Source of the DNA: an uncultured Oscillospiraceae bacterium
GTDB lineage: Bacteria > Bacillota > Clostridia > Oscillospirales > Acutalibacteraceae
Direction of reading: 5' to 3'
Length of the DNA stretch: 64,000 nucleotides
Assembly: GCA_900543795.1 (NCBI GenBank)
Contig: UQSH01000005.1
Location: forward strand, 1-64,000
Position 1 is the first letter of the stretch. Each line of letters begins with the position of its first letter. The position numbers were made by a program, and so were the translations under genes. Under the pieces are notes generated by a model that searched no databases, was not told the origin of the DNA, and saw nothing but the letters and a program-made list of their open reading frames with translations. Positions 24,569 to 34,289 of the stretch are shown piece by piece.

Positions 24569-25438
24569 ATGAAGCAAAGAGTTATAACGGCGTTTGCTCT
24601 GCTTTTGGTTTTGGCACTTGTTGTTTGGCAAATAAATACTCCTCTTTTCGTTATTGTTATTGCATTTTTTTCGGCGGTAGCCTCAAACGAGATTATGAAG
24701 TGCGCCAAGGTTAAAAACACATTTATTATTGCTCTGTCAACCGTTTTTTCTGCACTTGTTCCTTTCTTTGCAGGCGAAAGAGTGCTTGAACCTCTCGTTT
24801 CTGCACAGGTGTGGGGCACAATTATTAATGCTGTTCCCAAAACGGTTTACATAATTGCGTTAATTATTATTTCATTTCTTGCAATGCTTAAGGATTATGC
24901 AAACACGAAATTTGAAGATGTTGCAATCTCTGTTTTCACAAGCGTGATAGTATCCTTCGGCTTTTCAATCTTCGTAAGATTGCGTGATATGTTTGCAAAT
25001 GAGCAGTTCGGAATATATCTCATTTTCTTTGCGCTGATATGTGCGCTCGGAACAGATGTTGGAGCCCAGCTCGGCGGAATGGCTTTCGGAAAGCACAAAA
25101 TGAGTCCTAATATCAGCCCTAAAAAAACAATAGAGGGTGCCGCCTGCGGAATAGTAACCTCGCTTGTGTTAAACGCAATTGCGTTCACTCTTTATAATTG
25201 CTTCGGCTCTGTAAGAATAGATGCCGCAGGAGCAACAATTCTTCTTGCTTGCTGCGTTCCGTTTTCATTCCTCGGTATGATGGGCGATTTAACCGCTTCT
25301 GTTTTGAAAAGGAATTTTGATGTTAAGGATTTCGGAAAAATTTTTCCGGGCCACGGCGGAGTTATGGACAGATTTGATTCAACCCTGTTCACTCTTCCGC
25401 TAACCTATGCAATGGCGCTTATTGCTTTTGCACGATAA
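24569..25438 (+). CDS. cdsA: Phosphatidate cytidylyltransferase
   Basis: CdsA makes CDP-diacylglycerol from phosphatidic acid and CTP. The protein is hydrophobic with about seven or eight membrane segments. The CDS signature near the C-terminus is evident: GMMGDLTASVLKRNFDVKDF followed by FPGHGGVMDRFDS, with the Asp residues that bind metal. Length is 289 residues. It lies between uppS and dxr, as in most Firmicutes. Confidence 0.94.
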   Translation: MKQRVITAFALLLVLALVVWQINTPLFVIVIAFFSAVASNEIMKCAKVKNTFIIALSTVFSALVPFFAGERVLEPLVSAQVWGTIINAVPKTVYIIALIIISFLAMLKDYANTKFEDVAISVFTSVIVSFGFSIFVRLRDMFANEQFGIYLIFFALICALGTDVGAQLGGMAFGKHKMSPNISPKKTIEGAACGIVTSLVLNAIAFTLYNCFGSVRIDAAGATILLACCVPFSFLGMMGDLTASVLKRNFDVKDFGKIFPGHGGVMDRFDSTLFTLPLTYAMALIAFAR

Positions 25439-25474
25439 AAGACTGCATTTTTCAGTCGGAAAGGCTGTTTTGAT

Positions 25475-26620
25475 ATGAAAAATATTTCAATTTTGGGCTC
25501 AACAGGCTCAATAGGCACACAGTCGCTTGATGTTTGCCGAATGCACGGCTATTGTGTTAAGTGCTTAACCGCTAATTCAAGCGTTGAAAAAATTGAGGAG
25601 CAAATTAGAGAATTTAAGCCCGAGCTCGTCTGCCTTATGAATGAAAATGCCGCAAAGGATTTAAGGGCAAGGATAAAGGATACTCAAACAAGGGTAGTAA
25701 GCGGTATGCAGGGGCTTATCGAGTGTGCAACATATAACGGTGCGGATATTGTTCTCAATTCCGTTGTGGGCATGATAGGGCTTATGCCAACCCTTGAAGC
25801 AATCAAGGCAAAAAAAACCATCGCACTTGCAAATAAGGAAACTCTTGTTGCAGGCGGTCATCTTGTAACTAATCTTGCCAAGGAAAACGGCGTTTCAATC
25901 CTCCCTGTTGACAGTGAGCATTCCGCAATCTTTCAGGCAATGCAGGGTGCGCCGAATAAAAAGGCGGTTAAGAAAATTATATTAACTGCATCGGGCGGTC
26001 CGTTCTTCGGAAGGAAGCTTTCAGAGCTTGAAAATGTAACCGCAAAGGATGCACTTAAACATCCAAATTGGGATATGGGAGCAAAAATAACCATAGATTC
26101 TGCAACAATGATGAATAAAGGTCTTGAATTTATAGAGGCTAAATGGCTATTTGATATGCCTAATGAGGATATAGAAATTGTTGTTCATCGTGAATCGGTT
26201 GTTCATTCCGCAATCGTTTATCAGGATAATTCGGTTATAGCACAGCTCGGTGTTCCCGATATGCGCATACCGATTCAGTATGCGTTAACCTATCCGGAAA
26301 GAGAGCCGAGCCCAGTTGCTCCGCTTTCTCTTGCAGATTACGGAAGGCTAACCTTCTTTGAACCCGATTACGAAACCTTTAAATGTATAAATGTTTGCAA
26401 AAGCGCCATCGAAAAGGGTGGGCTTTATCCCGCCGCCGCAAACGGCGCAAATGAAGAAAGCGTAAAACTTTTCCTTGAAGGTAAAATTAAATTTACCGAT
26501 ATTGCATATCTTAATGAGGAGGCAATGCTTAAAGCACCGTGCAAAAAGGATTTCACCTTAAACGATGTTCTTGAAGCAGACCGCCTTGCAAGAGAATATG
26601 TTAGAAATAATTATCAATGA
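25475..26620 (+). CDS. dxr: 1-deoxy-D-xylulose 5-phosphate reductoisomerase
   Basis: Dxr catalyses the committed step of the MEP isoprenoid pathway, making 2-C-methyl-D-erythritol 4-phosphate with NADPH. The NADPH-binding start is GSTGSIGTQSLDV. LANKETLVAGG and LPVDSEHSAIFQAMQG hold metal and substrate ligands, and TASGGPFFGR is the flexible loop region. The 381-residue length is normal. With ispG nearby, two MEP pathway steps are encoded in this cluster. Confidence 0.97.
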   Translation: MKNISILGSTGSIGTQSLDVCRMHGYCVKCLTANSSVEKIEEQIREFKPELVCLMNENAAKDLRARIKDTQTRVVSGMQGLIECATYNGADIVLNSVVGMIGLMPTLEAIKAKKTIALANKETLVAGGHLVTNLAKENGVSILPVDSEHSAIFQAMQGAPNKKAVKKIILTASGGPFFGRKLSELENVTAKDALKHPNWDMGAKITIDSATMMNKGLEFIEAKWLFDMPNEDIEIVVHRESVVHSAIVYQDNSVIAQLGVPDMRIPIQYALTYPEREPSPVAPLSLADYGRLTFFEPDYETFKCINVCKSAIEKGGLYPAAANGANEESVKLFLEGKIKFTDIAYLNEEAMLKAPCKKDFTLNDVLEADRLAREYVRNNYQ

Positions 26621-26629
26621 GGCGATTAA

Positions 26630-27658
26630 GTGAGTTTATCTTCAATTTGGAATACCGTTTATCCCATTCTTGTTGCAATTCTGTTTTTTGAATTTATCAT
26701 CATTATCCACGAGGGCGGCCACTTTATCGCCGCTCGGCTTATGAAAATCAAGGTTAATGAGTTTTCTGTCGGAATGGGGCCGAAGATTTTTTCCTTTAAA
26801 AAAGGAGAAACGCAATATTCTCTTCGATGGATTCTTTTCGGCGGATATTGTTCTATGGAGGGCGAAGAGGAGGATTCGGAAAATGAGGGCTCCTTTTCCA
26901 AAAAAAGTGTTCCCGCCAGAATTTTTGTTGTTGTATCGGGTGCGCTTATGAATCTTATTCTCGGCTTGATAATTATATGCGGTCAAAATCTTGTGGGCAC
27001 GGCAACCGTTGCCGAGTTTGCCGATAATGCTTCAAGTCAGTCAAGCGGGCTTCAAGTCGGCGACACAATTAAAAGTATTGACGGTATGCGGGTTTTTACC
27101 TCAACCGATATTCAAACGGGGCTCAGCCGCTCTGCCGATGACACTGTTGTAATGATTGTTGAAAGAAACGGAGAAAATAAGGAAATCAATGTAAAATTTG
27201 ACACGGAGGAATACGAGGGTAAGCAGTTTATCAGTATGGATTTCTGGCTTTACGGAAAGGAAAAAACCGTCGGCAATGTTCTTAAAAACACCTGTCAGGT
27301 TTTCATTTCGTTTACTCGAATGGTTTTCCTGTCCGTTCACGATATATTGTTGGGAAGATACGGCTTGAGTGATTTAAGCGGACCGGTCGGTACCGTTTCC
27401 GTTGTTTCAACTGCGGTAAAAACAAATTGGAACTCAATGCTTCGCATAATGGCGCTTCTAACAATTAATGTAGGACTCTTTAATCTTTTTCCGGTACCTG
27501 CGCTTGACGGATGGCGCTTCTTCCTCCTGCTCGGCGAGGGTATATTCAAGAAAAAGCTTCCTTCGAAATGGGAATACGGCATTAATGCGGCAGGGCTTGC
27601 GCTTTTGCTTCTTTTAATGGTTGTTGTAACCTTTTCGGATATAACAAAGCTTTTGTAG
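26630..27658 (+). CDS. rseP: Site-2 intramembrane metalloprotease RseP/RasP
   Basis: This M50 zinc protease cleaves transmembrane proteins such as anti-sigma factors and signal peptide remnants within the membrane. The HExxH site is IIIHEGGHFIAARLM in the first membrane segment. A PDZ domain (SGLQVGDTIKSIDGMRVFT) follows, and the third zinc ligand lies in NLFPVPALDGWRFF; most homologues have DGGR here. The 342-residue product starts at GTG with GAGGCG upstream, 10 bases after dxr. Confidence 0.94.
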   Translation: MSLSSIWNTVYPILVAILFFEFIIIIHEGGHFIAARLMKIKVNEFSVGMGPKIFSFKKGETQYSLRWILFGGYCSMEGEEEDSENEGSFSKKSVPARIFVVVSGALMNLILGLIIICGQNLVGTATVAEFADNASSQSSGLQVGDTIKSIDGMRVFTSTDIQTGLSRSADDTVVMIVERNGENKEINVKFDTEEYEGKQFISMDFWLYGKEKTVGNVLKNTCQVFISFTRMVFLSVHDILLGRYGLSDLSGPVGTVSVVSTAVKTNWNSMLRIMALLTINVGLFNLFPVPALDGWRFFLLLGEGIFKKKLPSKWEYGINAAGLALLLLLMVVVTFSDITKLL

Positions 27659-27697
27659 GCAGATTGAAATTTTTTAAAAATTTAAGTGGTGATTAAT

Positions 27698-28750
27698 ATG
27701 ATTAACCGAAAAAATACGAAAAAAGTTAAAATAGGAAATATTTCCATCGGCGCAGGAGAGCCAATTGCCGTTCAGTCTATGCTCAATGTTCCGGCAGGAG
27801 ATATAAACGGTTCGGTAGAGCAGGCAAAGGAGCTTGCGGCGGCAGGATGCCAAATAATCCGCTTTGCAATTCCTAATGAGGACGCCCTTGCACTTATCGA
27901 GCCTATTAAAAAAGCGGTTGATGTTCCTCTTGTTGCAGATATTCATTTTGATTACAGGCTTGCGTTAGGAGCGGCGGAAAGAGGAATAGATAAAATCAGA
28001 ATTAACCCGGGAAATATCGGCGACGAGTCAAGAGTTAAAGCCGTTGCGGATATTTGTAAGCAAAGGGAAATCCCGATAAGAATCGGAGTAAACAGCGGAA
28101 GTCTTGAAAAGGAAATACTTGCAAAATACGGCTTGCCGACACCTGAGGCAATGGTGGAATCCGCACTGTATCACGCTTCACTGCTTGAAAAATTCGATTT
28201 TGACGATATTGTTATTTCAATAAAGTCCTCTAATGTTCAAACGATGATTGAAGCTTATGAGCTTGCAAGTGAAAAATCCAATTATCCGCTTCATCTCGGA
28301 GTAACGGAAGCAGGCACGGAAAGAATGGGAATTATAAAATCCTCAATCGGAATCGGCTCGCTTTTGATGCACGGTATAGGCGACACTATAAGAGTCAGCC
28401 TTTCCGACGCACCTGTTAAAGAGGTTTTTGCGGCGTTTGATATACTCAAGGCGGCAGGGCTTAAAAAGGATTGCCCATATCTTATTTCCTGCCCAACCTG
28501 CGGCAGAACTAAAATTGATTTAATAGGCCTTGCAAATCAGGTTGAGGAACGCCTAAAAGATTGCAAAAAGCCTATAAAGGTTGCGGTTATGGGCTGCATA
28601 GTTAACGGACCCGGTGAAGCAAAGGAAGCAGATATAGGCATTGCCGGCGGAGACGGAAACGGTCTCATATTTAAAAAGGGCGAAATATTAAGAAAAGTGC
28701 CCGAAAACGAGCTTCTTGATGAATTGATGAAAGAGATAGATAAATTATAA
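27698..28750 (+). CDS. ispG: 4-hydroxy-3-methylbut-2-en-1-yl diphosphate synthase (flavodoxin)
   Basis: IspG (GcpE) is the iron-sulfur enzyme of the penultimate MEP pathway step. The TIM-barrel region has QSMLNVPAGDINGSVEQ and INPGNIGD. The 4Fe-4S cluster Cys residues are seen in SCPTCGRTKID and MGCIVNGPGEAKEADIG. ATG 27698, preceded by GGTG, is preferred to the in-frame GTG 27686. The product is 350 residues, the short bacterial form. Its TAA overlaps the polC ATG by one base, so polC translation is coupled. Confidence 0.96.
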   Translation: MINRKNTKKVKIGNISIGAGEPIAVQSMLNVPAGDINGSVEQAKELAAAGCQIIRFAIPNEDALALIEPIKKAVDVPLVADIHFDYRLALGAAERGIDKIRINPGNIGDESRVKAVADICKQREIPIRIGVNSGSLEKEILAKYGLPTPEAMVESALYHASLLEKFDFDDIVISIKSSNVQTMIEAYELASEKSNYPLHLGVTEAGTERMGIIKSSIGIGSLLMHGIGDTIRVSLSDAPVKEVFAAFDILKAAGLKKDCPYLISCPTCGRTKIDLIGLANQVEERLKDCKKPIKVAVMGCIVNGPGEAKEADIGIAGGDGNGLIFKKGEILRKVPENELLDELMKEIDKL

Positions 28751-31700
28751 TGGATTTGTTTAAAGATTATTTTTCGGAATATGTAAGTGAATTTCAGCTT
28801 TCAAGTCTTTCGCAAGCGCAGATTGTGCGCTTCACGGTGCACCGTGCCGAACGGGAGCTTAGCATTGTTTTAAGCCTTGATGCTCTTGTTGATTATTCCG
28901 TTTTTAAAAGTGCACAGGATAGTATTAAGGAAAAAATGCACTTAAAAAAGGTTAGCATTAAGCCGCGATATTTAAGCAGCCTTTTTGAAACCTCTTATAT
29001 TCCGAGCGTTATTGAATTTGTTAAGGTTAAAAATCCTTCTGCAAACGGATTTTTTGACGGTGCTTCCTATGATTATAACGAGCCCAATTTAAAAATATCT
29101 CTGCAAAAGGGCGGACTTGATATTTTAACCGCCCAAAAGGTAAATGAGGATATTGAAAATGTAATTTTCGATTTGTTCGGCATTCAGATTAATGTTGAAT
29201 TTATCGAGGAAAAGGGCTTTGATATAGAAAAAGCAGTTAAAGAGGCAGTTGCCAAAAGGGCTGCAGAGGAGGAAACAGCACGCACCGAAAAAGAAAAAAA
29301 TATTAAGCACACTCTGCTTGACGGATTTCCGATTTACATAGACACTCAAAGAATTATATTCGGCAAATCAATCAAGGAAAAGCCAAAGCCGATTGCCGAG
29401 GTTCAGATTGAGGACGGTGTTGTTACCGTTTGGGGCGATGTTTTAAAGCACGAGGAAAGAAGCACTAAAAGAGGAGACAGTAAAATTTTCTCCTTTGATA
29501 TTTCGGACTACACCTCCTCATTAACAGTTAAAATGTTTGACAGTAACAGAATTATTGAGCCTGTTATTGATAAAATTTCGTCGGCAAAAACGGTTATGGT
29601 AAGCGGCTTTTATCAGTATGATAAATTTGCAAACGAATATGTTCTCCATCCAAACAGCATTGCAACCGTTTTAAAGGCTGAAAAGGAGGATAATGAGCCG
29701 GAAAAGCGTGTTGAGCTTCATCTCCACACCTCGCTTTCAACTATGGACGGCATATCCTCTCCGACATCTCTTGTAAACAGAGCGGCAAAATGGGGGCATA
29801 AGGCTATCGCCATAACAGACCACGGCGTTGTTCAGGCACTTCCCGAGGCAAATTCAGCCGCAAAAAAAGCAGGCATAAAGCTTATCTGCGGTATGGAGGG
29901 ATATCTTGTTGACGATGAGCGTTATCCCGATTTTATGAATATGAAGCTTCGTGATTTTAAGCGCTATCATATCATTTTTCTTATAAAATCACTTGAAGGC
30001 AGAAAGGTGCTTTATAAGCATATTTCCTCAAGCAATATCAAGTATTTTAAAAACAGACCGCTTATCCCGAAATCCGCTCTTAAAGAGCACAGAAACGGAC
30101 TTATCATCGGCTCTGCCTGCGAGCAGGGCGAGGTGTATCAGGCAATCCTTGAGGAGCAACCGCAGGAAAAGCTGCTTGAAATTGCTTCTTTTTATGATTA
30201 TCTTGAAATTCAGCCAAACGGAAATAATGCATTTATGCTCAGAACCGGAAGCGATGAGTATATTCGAACAAAAAAAGGCGAGGATAAGAAAAATCCTTAT
30301 TGGCGTGTAAACACCGAAGAGGATTTGATTAATATAAACAAAAAAATAATTGCCCTTGCAGATGAGCTCGGCAAAATGACCGTTGCAACGGGAGATGTTC
30401 ATTTCCTTGATGAAAAGGATGCAAAATTCCGTGCGGTTATTATGGCTTCAAAGGGCTTTGATGATGCAGACGAGCAGGCACCGCTGTATTTCAAAACAAC
30501 GGGTGAAATGCTTGAAGAATTTGCGTGGGCAGGCGATAGAGCAAAGGAATTTGTTATCTATAATCCGAATAAAATTGCCGATATGATAGATGATGATGTT
30601 GTTCCGATTCCTCCCGGAACCTTTCAGCCTCATATCGATGGCGCAGAGGAGGAGCTTACCGAAACCTGCTGGAAAAACGCAAAGGAAAAATACGGCGATC
30701 CCGTTCCCGAGGAGGTTGGACCGAGGCTTCAAAAGGAGCTTGATTCAATTATTAAGCACGGCTATGCCGTTTTGTATGTTATTGCAAAAAGACTTGTTCA
30801 GAATTCCGAGGAGCACGGCTATCTTGTTGGCTCACGAGGATCCGTAGGCTCGTCGCTTGTTGCACATCTCGGCGGAATTTCAGAGGTTAATCCGCTCCCT
30901 CCGCATTATGTTTGCCCCGAATGTAAGCACAGCGAGTTTATAACAGACGGCTCCGTAGGCTCGGGATTTGACCTTCCCCCGAAAAACTGCCCCAAATGCG
31001 GAGCGGCGATGAACAGAGACGGCCACGAAATTCCGTTTGAAACCTTCCTTGGCTTTGACGGAGATAAGGAGCCCGATATAGACCTTAATTTCAGCGGAGA
31101 TTATCAGTCGCAGTCCCACCGCTTTACCGAGGAGCTTTTCGGTAAAACCCATGTGTTTAAGGCGGGAACAATGGCAACTGTTGCCGATAAAACTGCTTAC
31201 GGTTATGTTAAAAAATATCTTGAAGAAAGAGGATTAAAGGTTTCAAGGGCGGAGGAGGACAGGCTTACCGCAGGCTGCACCGGTATAAAAAGAACAACAG
31301 GTCAGCACCCCGGCGGTATGGTTGTTGTCCCGAGTGAATACGAGGTTGAGGATTTTACTCCCATTCAGTATCCTTCAGACGATGCCTCAAAGGGAACACT
31401 CACAACTCACTTTGACTTTAAAAACGCCCTTCACGACACACTTTTAAAGCTTGACGAGCTCGGTCATGATGTTCCAACGCTTTATAAATTTCTTGAGGAT
31501 GCAACAGGAATACCCGTTATGCAGGTTGATATTTGCGACCCGAAGCTTTATCAAATGATAACCTCAACGGAGCCTATCGGAGTAACTCCGGAGGATATAG
31601 ACTGCAAAACGGGAACGCTTTCAATTCCCGAAATGGGAACGCCGTTTGTTATCGGAATGTTAATGGAGGCTCAGCCGAAAACCTTTTCGGATTTGCTCCA

Positions 31701-32550
31701 AATTTCAGGTCTTTCTCACGGCACGGATGTTTGGCTCGGCAATGCGCAGGAGCTTATTGATAAAGGTATATGCACCATTTCCGAGGTTATCGGTTGCCGA
31801 GACGGTATTATGACCTATCTTATTCATAAGGCAGAGGCTTATGAGAGGAAAACAGGCAAGGAATCACCGCTAACTAAAAAGGATTGCTTCAAAATTATGG
31901 AGTACACCCGAAAGGGAAAGGCACCCAAGGAGCTTCCTCCGTATGAGGAGAAAATGAAGGAAATCGGCGTTGAGCAATGGTATATTGATTCCTGCTATAA
32001 AATTAAGTATATGTTCCCAAAGGCGCACGCAGCGGCTTATGTTATTGCTGCATTGCGCCTCGGCTGGTATAAAATTTATTATCCCGTTGAGTATTACAGT
32101 GCTTTTTTCACAGTTCGCGGAGGCGATCTTGATGCCGTTGCCGCAGTTGCCGGAAAAAAGGCGGTTAAAGCAAGAATGAGTGAAATAAAAGCCCATAAGG
32201 AAGCGGGAACCATAACCGCCAAGGAGAGCGACACCTATGTTATTTTGCAGATTGTTGTTGAAATGCTTTCAAGAGGAATAGATTTTCTTCCTGTTGATTT
32301 GTATAAATCCGATTGGCGTGTGTATAAAATTGAGAACGGAAAAATCAGGCTTCCGTTTTCCGCAATAGCCGGAATAGGCGAAAACGCTGCAAGGCAGATT
32401 TTCGATGCAGTTAACGACGGAAACGGAGATTTCATTTCCTGTGATGATTTGATGGCTCGTGCTCATATAGGTCAAAGCGTTGTTGATTCTCTGCGTGAAT
32501 GCGGAGCTCTCGGCGATTTGCCGAGCAGTAACCAAATTTCACTTTTCTGA
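28750..32550 (+). CDS. polC: DNA polymerase III PolC-type alpha subunit, apparently lacking the exonuclease domain
   Basis: PolC is the main replicative polymerase of low-GC Gram-positives. Domain order: N-terminal region (1-180), OB fold (about 205-310), PHP domain with HLHTSLS (H324, H326) and TDHG (356-359), a zinc-binding stretch with CPEC (722-725) and CPKC, and the polymerase core with catalytic PDIDLNFS (D776, D778). In ordinary PolC a DnaQ-type 3'-5' exonuclease of about 170-190 residues interrupts the PHP domain after a GMExxLVDD segment. Here GMEGYLVDD (381-389) runs through about 17 residues into RYHIIFLIKS, with no DxE exonuclease motif anywhere. The length, 1266 residues, is about that much shorter than the roughly 1430 of B. 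subtilis. The frame is uninterrupted. Confidence 0.95.
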   Translation: MDLFKDYFSEYVSEFQLSSLSQAQIVRFTVHRAERELSIVLSLDALVDYSVFKSAQDSIKEKMHLKKVSIKPRYLSSLFETSYIPSVIEFVKVKNPSANGFFDGASYDYNEPNLKISLQKGGLDILTAQKVNEDIENVIFDLFGIQINVEFIEEKGFDIEKAVKEAVAKRAAEEETARTEKEKNIKHTLLDGFPIYIDTQRIIFGKSIKEKPKPIAEVQIEDGVVTVWGDVLKHEERSTKRGDSKIFSFDISDYTSSLTVKMFDSNRIIEPVIDKISSAKTVMVSGFYQYDKFANEYVLHPNSIATVLKAEKEDNEPEKRVELHLHTSLSTMDGISSPTSLVNRAAKWGHKAIAITDHGVVQALPEANSAAKKAGIKLICGMEGYLVDDERYPDFMNMKLRDFKRYHIIFLIKSLEGRKVLYKHISSSNIKYFKNRPLIPKSALKEHRNGLIIGSACEQGEVYQAILEEQPQEKLLEIASFYDYLEIQPNGNNAFMLRTGSDEYIRTKKGEDKKNPYWRVNTEEDLININKKIIALADELGKMTVATGDVHFLDEKDAKFRAVIMASKGFDDADEQAPLYFKTTGEMLEEFAWAGDRAKEFVIYNPNKIADMIDDDVVPIPPGTFQPHIDGAEEELTETCWKNAKEKYGDPVPEEVGPRLQKELDSIIKHGYAVLYVIAKRLVQNSEEHGYLVGSRGSVGSSLVAHLGGISEVNPLPPHYVCPECKHSEFITDGSVGSGFDLPPKNCPKCGAAMNRDGHEIPFETFLGFDGDKEPDIDLNFSGDYQSQSHRFTEELFGKTHVFKAGTMATVADKTAYGYVKKYLEERGLKVSRAEEDRLTAGCTGIKRTTGQHPGGMVVVPSEYEVEDFTPIQYPSDDASKGTLTTHFDFKNALHDTLLKLDELGHDVPTLYKFLEDATGIPVMQVDICDPKLYQMITSTEPIGVTPEDIDCKTGTLSIPEMGTPFVIGMLMEAQPKTFSDLLQISGLSHGTDVWLGNAQELIDKGICTISEVIGCRDGIMTYLIHKAEAYERKTGKESPLTKKDCFKIMEYTRKGKAPKELPPYEEKMKEIGVEQWYIDSCYKIKYMFPKAHAAAYVIAALRLGWYKIYYPVEYYSAFFTVRGGDLDAVAAVAGKKAVKARMSEIKAHKEAGTITAKESDTYVILQIVVEMLSRGIDFLPVDLYKSDWRVYKIENGKIRLPFSAIAGIGENAARQIFDAVNDGNGDFISCDDLMARAHIGQSVVDSLRECGALGDLPSSNQISLF

Positions 32551-32577
32551 TTATAATTTATTTATTATAATTAATTG

Positions 32578-32606
32578 TTGACAAGCACGGTTTAATGTGG
32601 TAGCAT
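32578..32606 (+). promoter_or_regulatory. Predicted sigma-A promoter of the histidine operon
   Basis: TTGACA is followed after 17 bases by TAGCAT. The expected start is near 32613, giving a short leader of about 45 bases. No T-box or attenuator hairpin is visible in it. Confidence 0.7.
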
Positions 32607-32657
32607 ATTAACACATTAGCACAGTAAAGTGAAATTGATACAAAAAGGAACATAAAT

Positions 32658-34271
32658 ATGAAAAGATACGCAAAGGAAACACCTGAGGGAAGCAGAGATT
32701 TTCTGTTTGAGGAAAGCGACGACAGAAAAAAGGTTGAATCAACTCTTTCTGCGCTTTATAAGGAAAAAACCTATCGCAAGGTTATAACTCCCGCCATAGA
32801 GTATATGGATGTTTTTGAAAACGATAATATCGGTATTGAAGCAGACGAAATGTTTAAGCTGACCGACAGCAACGGCAGAACAACAGTTTTGCGCCCCGAT
32901 AACACTATGCCTATTGCAAGGCTTGTTGCAACAAGGCTCACTCAAAGCGATTTCCCCGTAAGGCTTTATTATAATCAAAATGTTTTTGTAAGGAATAAGG
33001 CGCTTGCAGGCAGAACAAACGAGATTGCACAAAGCGGTATTGAGCTGATAGGGGATGGCTCTCTTAATGCAGATATTGAAGTAATAACAATGGCGGTTGA
33101 GGCGCTCAGGCGTTCTAATCTTAATTCGTTTACTGTTGAAATAGGCCACGCAGGCTTCTTCAACTCAATACTTGATGATATGAATATATCAAAAACCGTT
33201 AAGGCTGATATATGCAATCTCATAGAGGGTAAAAATTATGCCGCATTAAATGATTTGCTTAATTCCTTGGGCGAAAGCATGCAAACAAAGGCACTCTTTA
33301 AGCTTCCGAGGCTTTTCGGCGGAATAGAGGTGCTTGATGAGGCTAAAAGGATTTATAAAAGCCCAAAATCAAATGCCGCTCTTGAATATATTAAAGCTGT
33401 TTATGAAAGGCTTTGTGAGCTTGGTGTTCAGGAAAATATAATGATAGATTTGGGGCTCGTAAACCGCTCTAATTATTATACGGGTGTTATCTTCCGAGGC
33501 TATGCGGAGGGCTCCGGCGTAACCGTTCTTTCAGGCGGAAGATATGATAATCTTATCGGAGAGTTTGGTATGGACGCTCCTGCAATCGGCTTTGCGGTTG
33601 ATGTTAACGCTCTTTGCGATGTTATGCACGAGGTTATAAATGTTGAGCGACCGATAAGAATTGCGCTGACTAAGGGCAGACTTGAAAAGGTTTCCGTCGG
33701 ACTCTTTAAAAAGATGGGGCTCAACACGGCAGAGCTTGAAAATAAGGGCAGAAGGCTTATTCTTCCTGTTGACGGCTATGAGGCTGTTTTGTCTAAGGCG
33801 CCCGATGTTATAACCTATGTTGAGCACGGCGTTTGCGATATAGGCGTTGTCGGCAAGGACACTATTATTGAGCACGGCAGCTCGTTTTACGAGGTTATGG
33901 ATTTGAATATCGGCAAATGCAGATTTGCACTTGCATGCCCGAAGGGAACAGATTTCTTTTCAGGCTATAAGCGCAAGGTGGTTGCTTCAAAATACCCAAA
34001 GGTTGCAAAGGAATTTTTCAAATCAAAGGGTATGGATGTTGATATTATCAAAATTGAGGGAAGCGTTGAGCTTGCTCCTCTGCTCGGTCTTGCAGACGGA
34101 ATTGTTGATATTGTTGAAACAGGCTCAACATTAAAGGAAAACGGCCTTGAAATAGTTGAAGAAATTATTCCTATTTCCGCAAGGGTAATAGTTAATATGG
34201 CTTCAATGAAGCTTCGTAAAAAAGAGATTGAAGGCTTTCTTGCCGATATGGAGCTTGCAAGCAAGGTTTAA
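32658..34271 (+). CDS. hisZG: Fused ATP phosphoribosyltransferase: HisZ regulatory part plus HisG catalytic part
   Basis: The first step of histidine synthesis, joining ATP and PRPP, needs HisZ with the short form of HisG as separate subunits in many bacteria. Here both lie in one 537-residue chain. Residues 1-325 are HisZ, a class II synthetase paralogue: TPEGSRDFLFEESDDR, TTVLRPDNTMPIARLVATRL and SGGRYDNLIGEFG. HisG begins near residue 332 (PIRIALTKGRLEK) and includes GVCDIGVVGKDTI and DGIVDIVETGSTLKENGL. No stop or new ribosome binding site separates them. It is the first gene of the his operon. Confidence 0.93.
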   Translation: MKRYAKETPEGSRDFLFEESDDRKKVESTLSALYKEKTYRKVITPAIEYMDVFENDNIGIEADEMFKLTDSNGRTTVLRPDNTMPIARLVATRLTQSDFPVRLYYNQNVFVRNKALAGRTNEIAQSGIELIGDGSLNADIEVITMAVEALRRSNLNSFTVEIGHAGFFNSILDDMNISKTVKADICNLIEGKNYAALNDLLNSLGESMQTKALFKLPRLFGGIEVLDEAKRIYKSPKSNAALEYIKAVYERLCELGVQENIMIDLGLVNRSNYYTGVIFRGYAEGSGVTVLSGGRYDNLIGEFGMDAPAIGFAVDVNALCDVMHEVINVERPIRIALTKGRLEKVSVGLFKKMGLNTAELENKGRRLILPVDGYEAVLSKAPDVITYVEHGVCDIGVVGKDTIIEHGSSFYEVMDLNIGKCRFALACPKGTDFFSGYKRKVVASKYPKVAKEFFKSKGMDVDIIKIEGSVELAPLLGLADGIVDIVETGSTLKENGLEIVEEIIPISARVIVNMASMKLRKKEIEGFLADMELASKV

Positions 34272-34289
34272 ATTGAAAGGCGGAGAAAT

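Noticed and set aside
28750..32550. Frameshift or internal stop as the reason for the missing PolC exonuclease
   Set aside because: One frame is open throughout, and the PHP sequence continues smoothly across the deletion point.
32607..32657. His attenuator or T-box leader for the histidine operon
   Set aside because: The leader is only about 45 bases, with no His-rich leader peptide or terminator hairpin.
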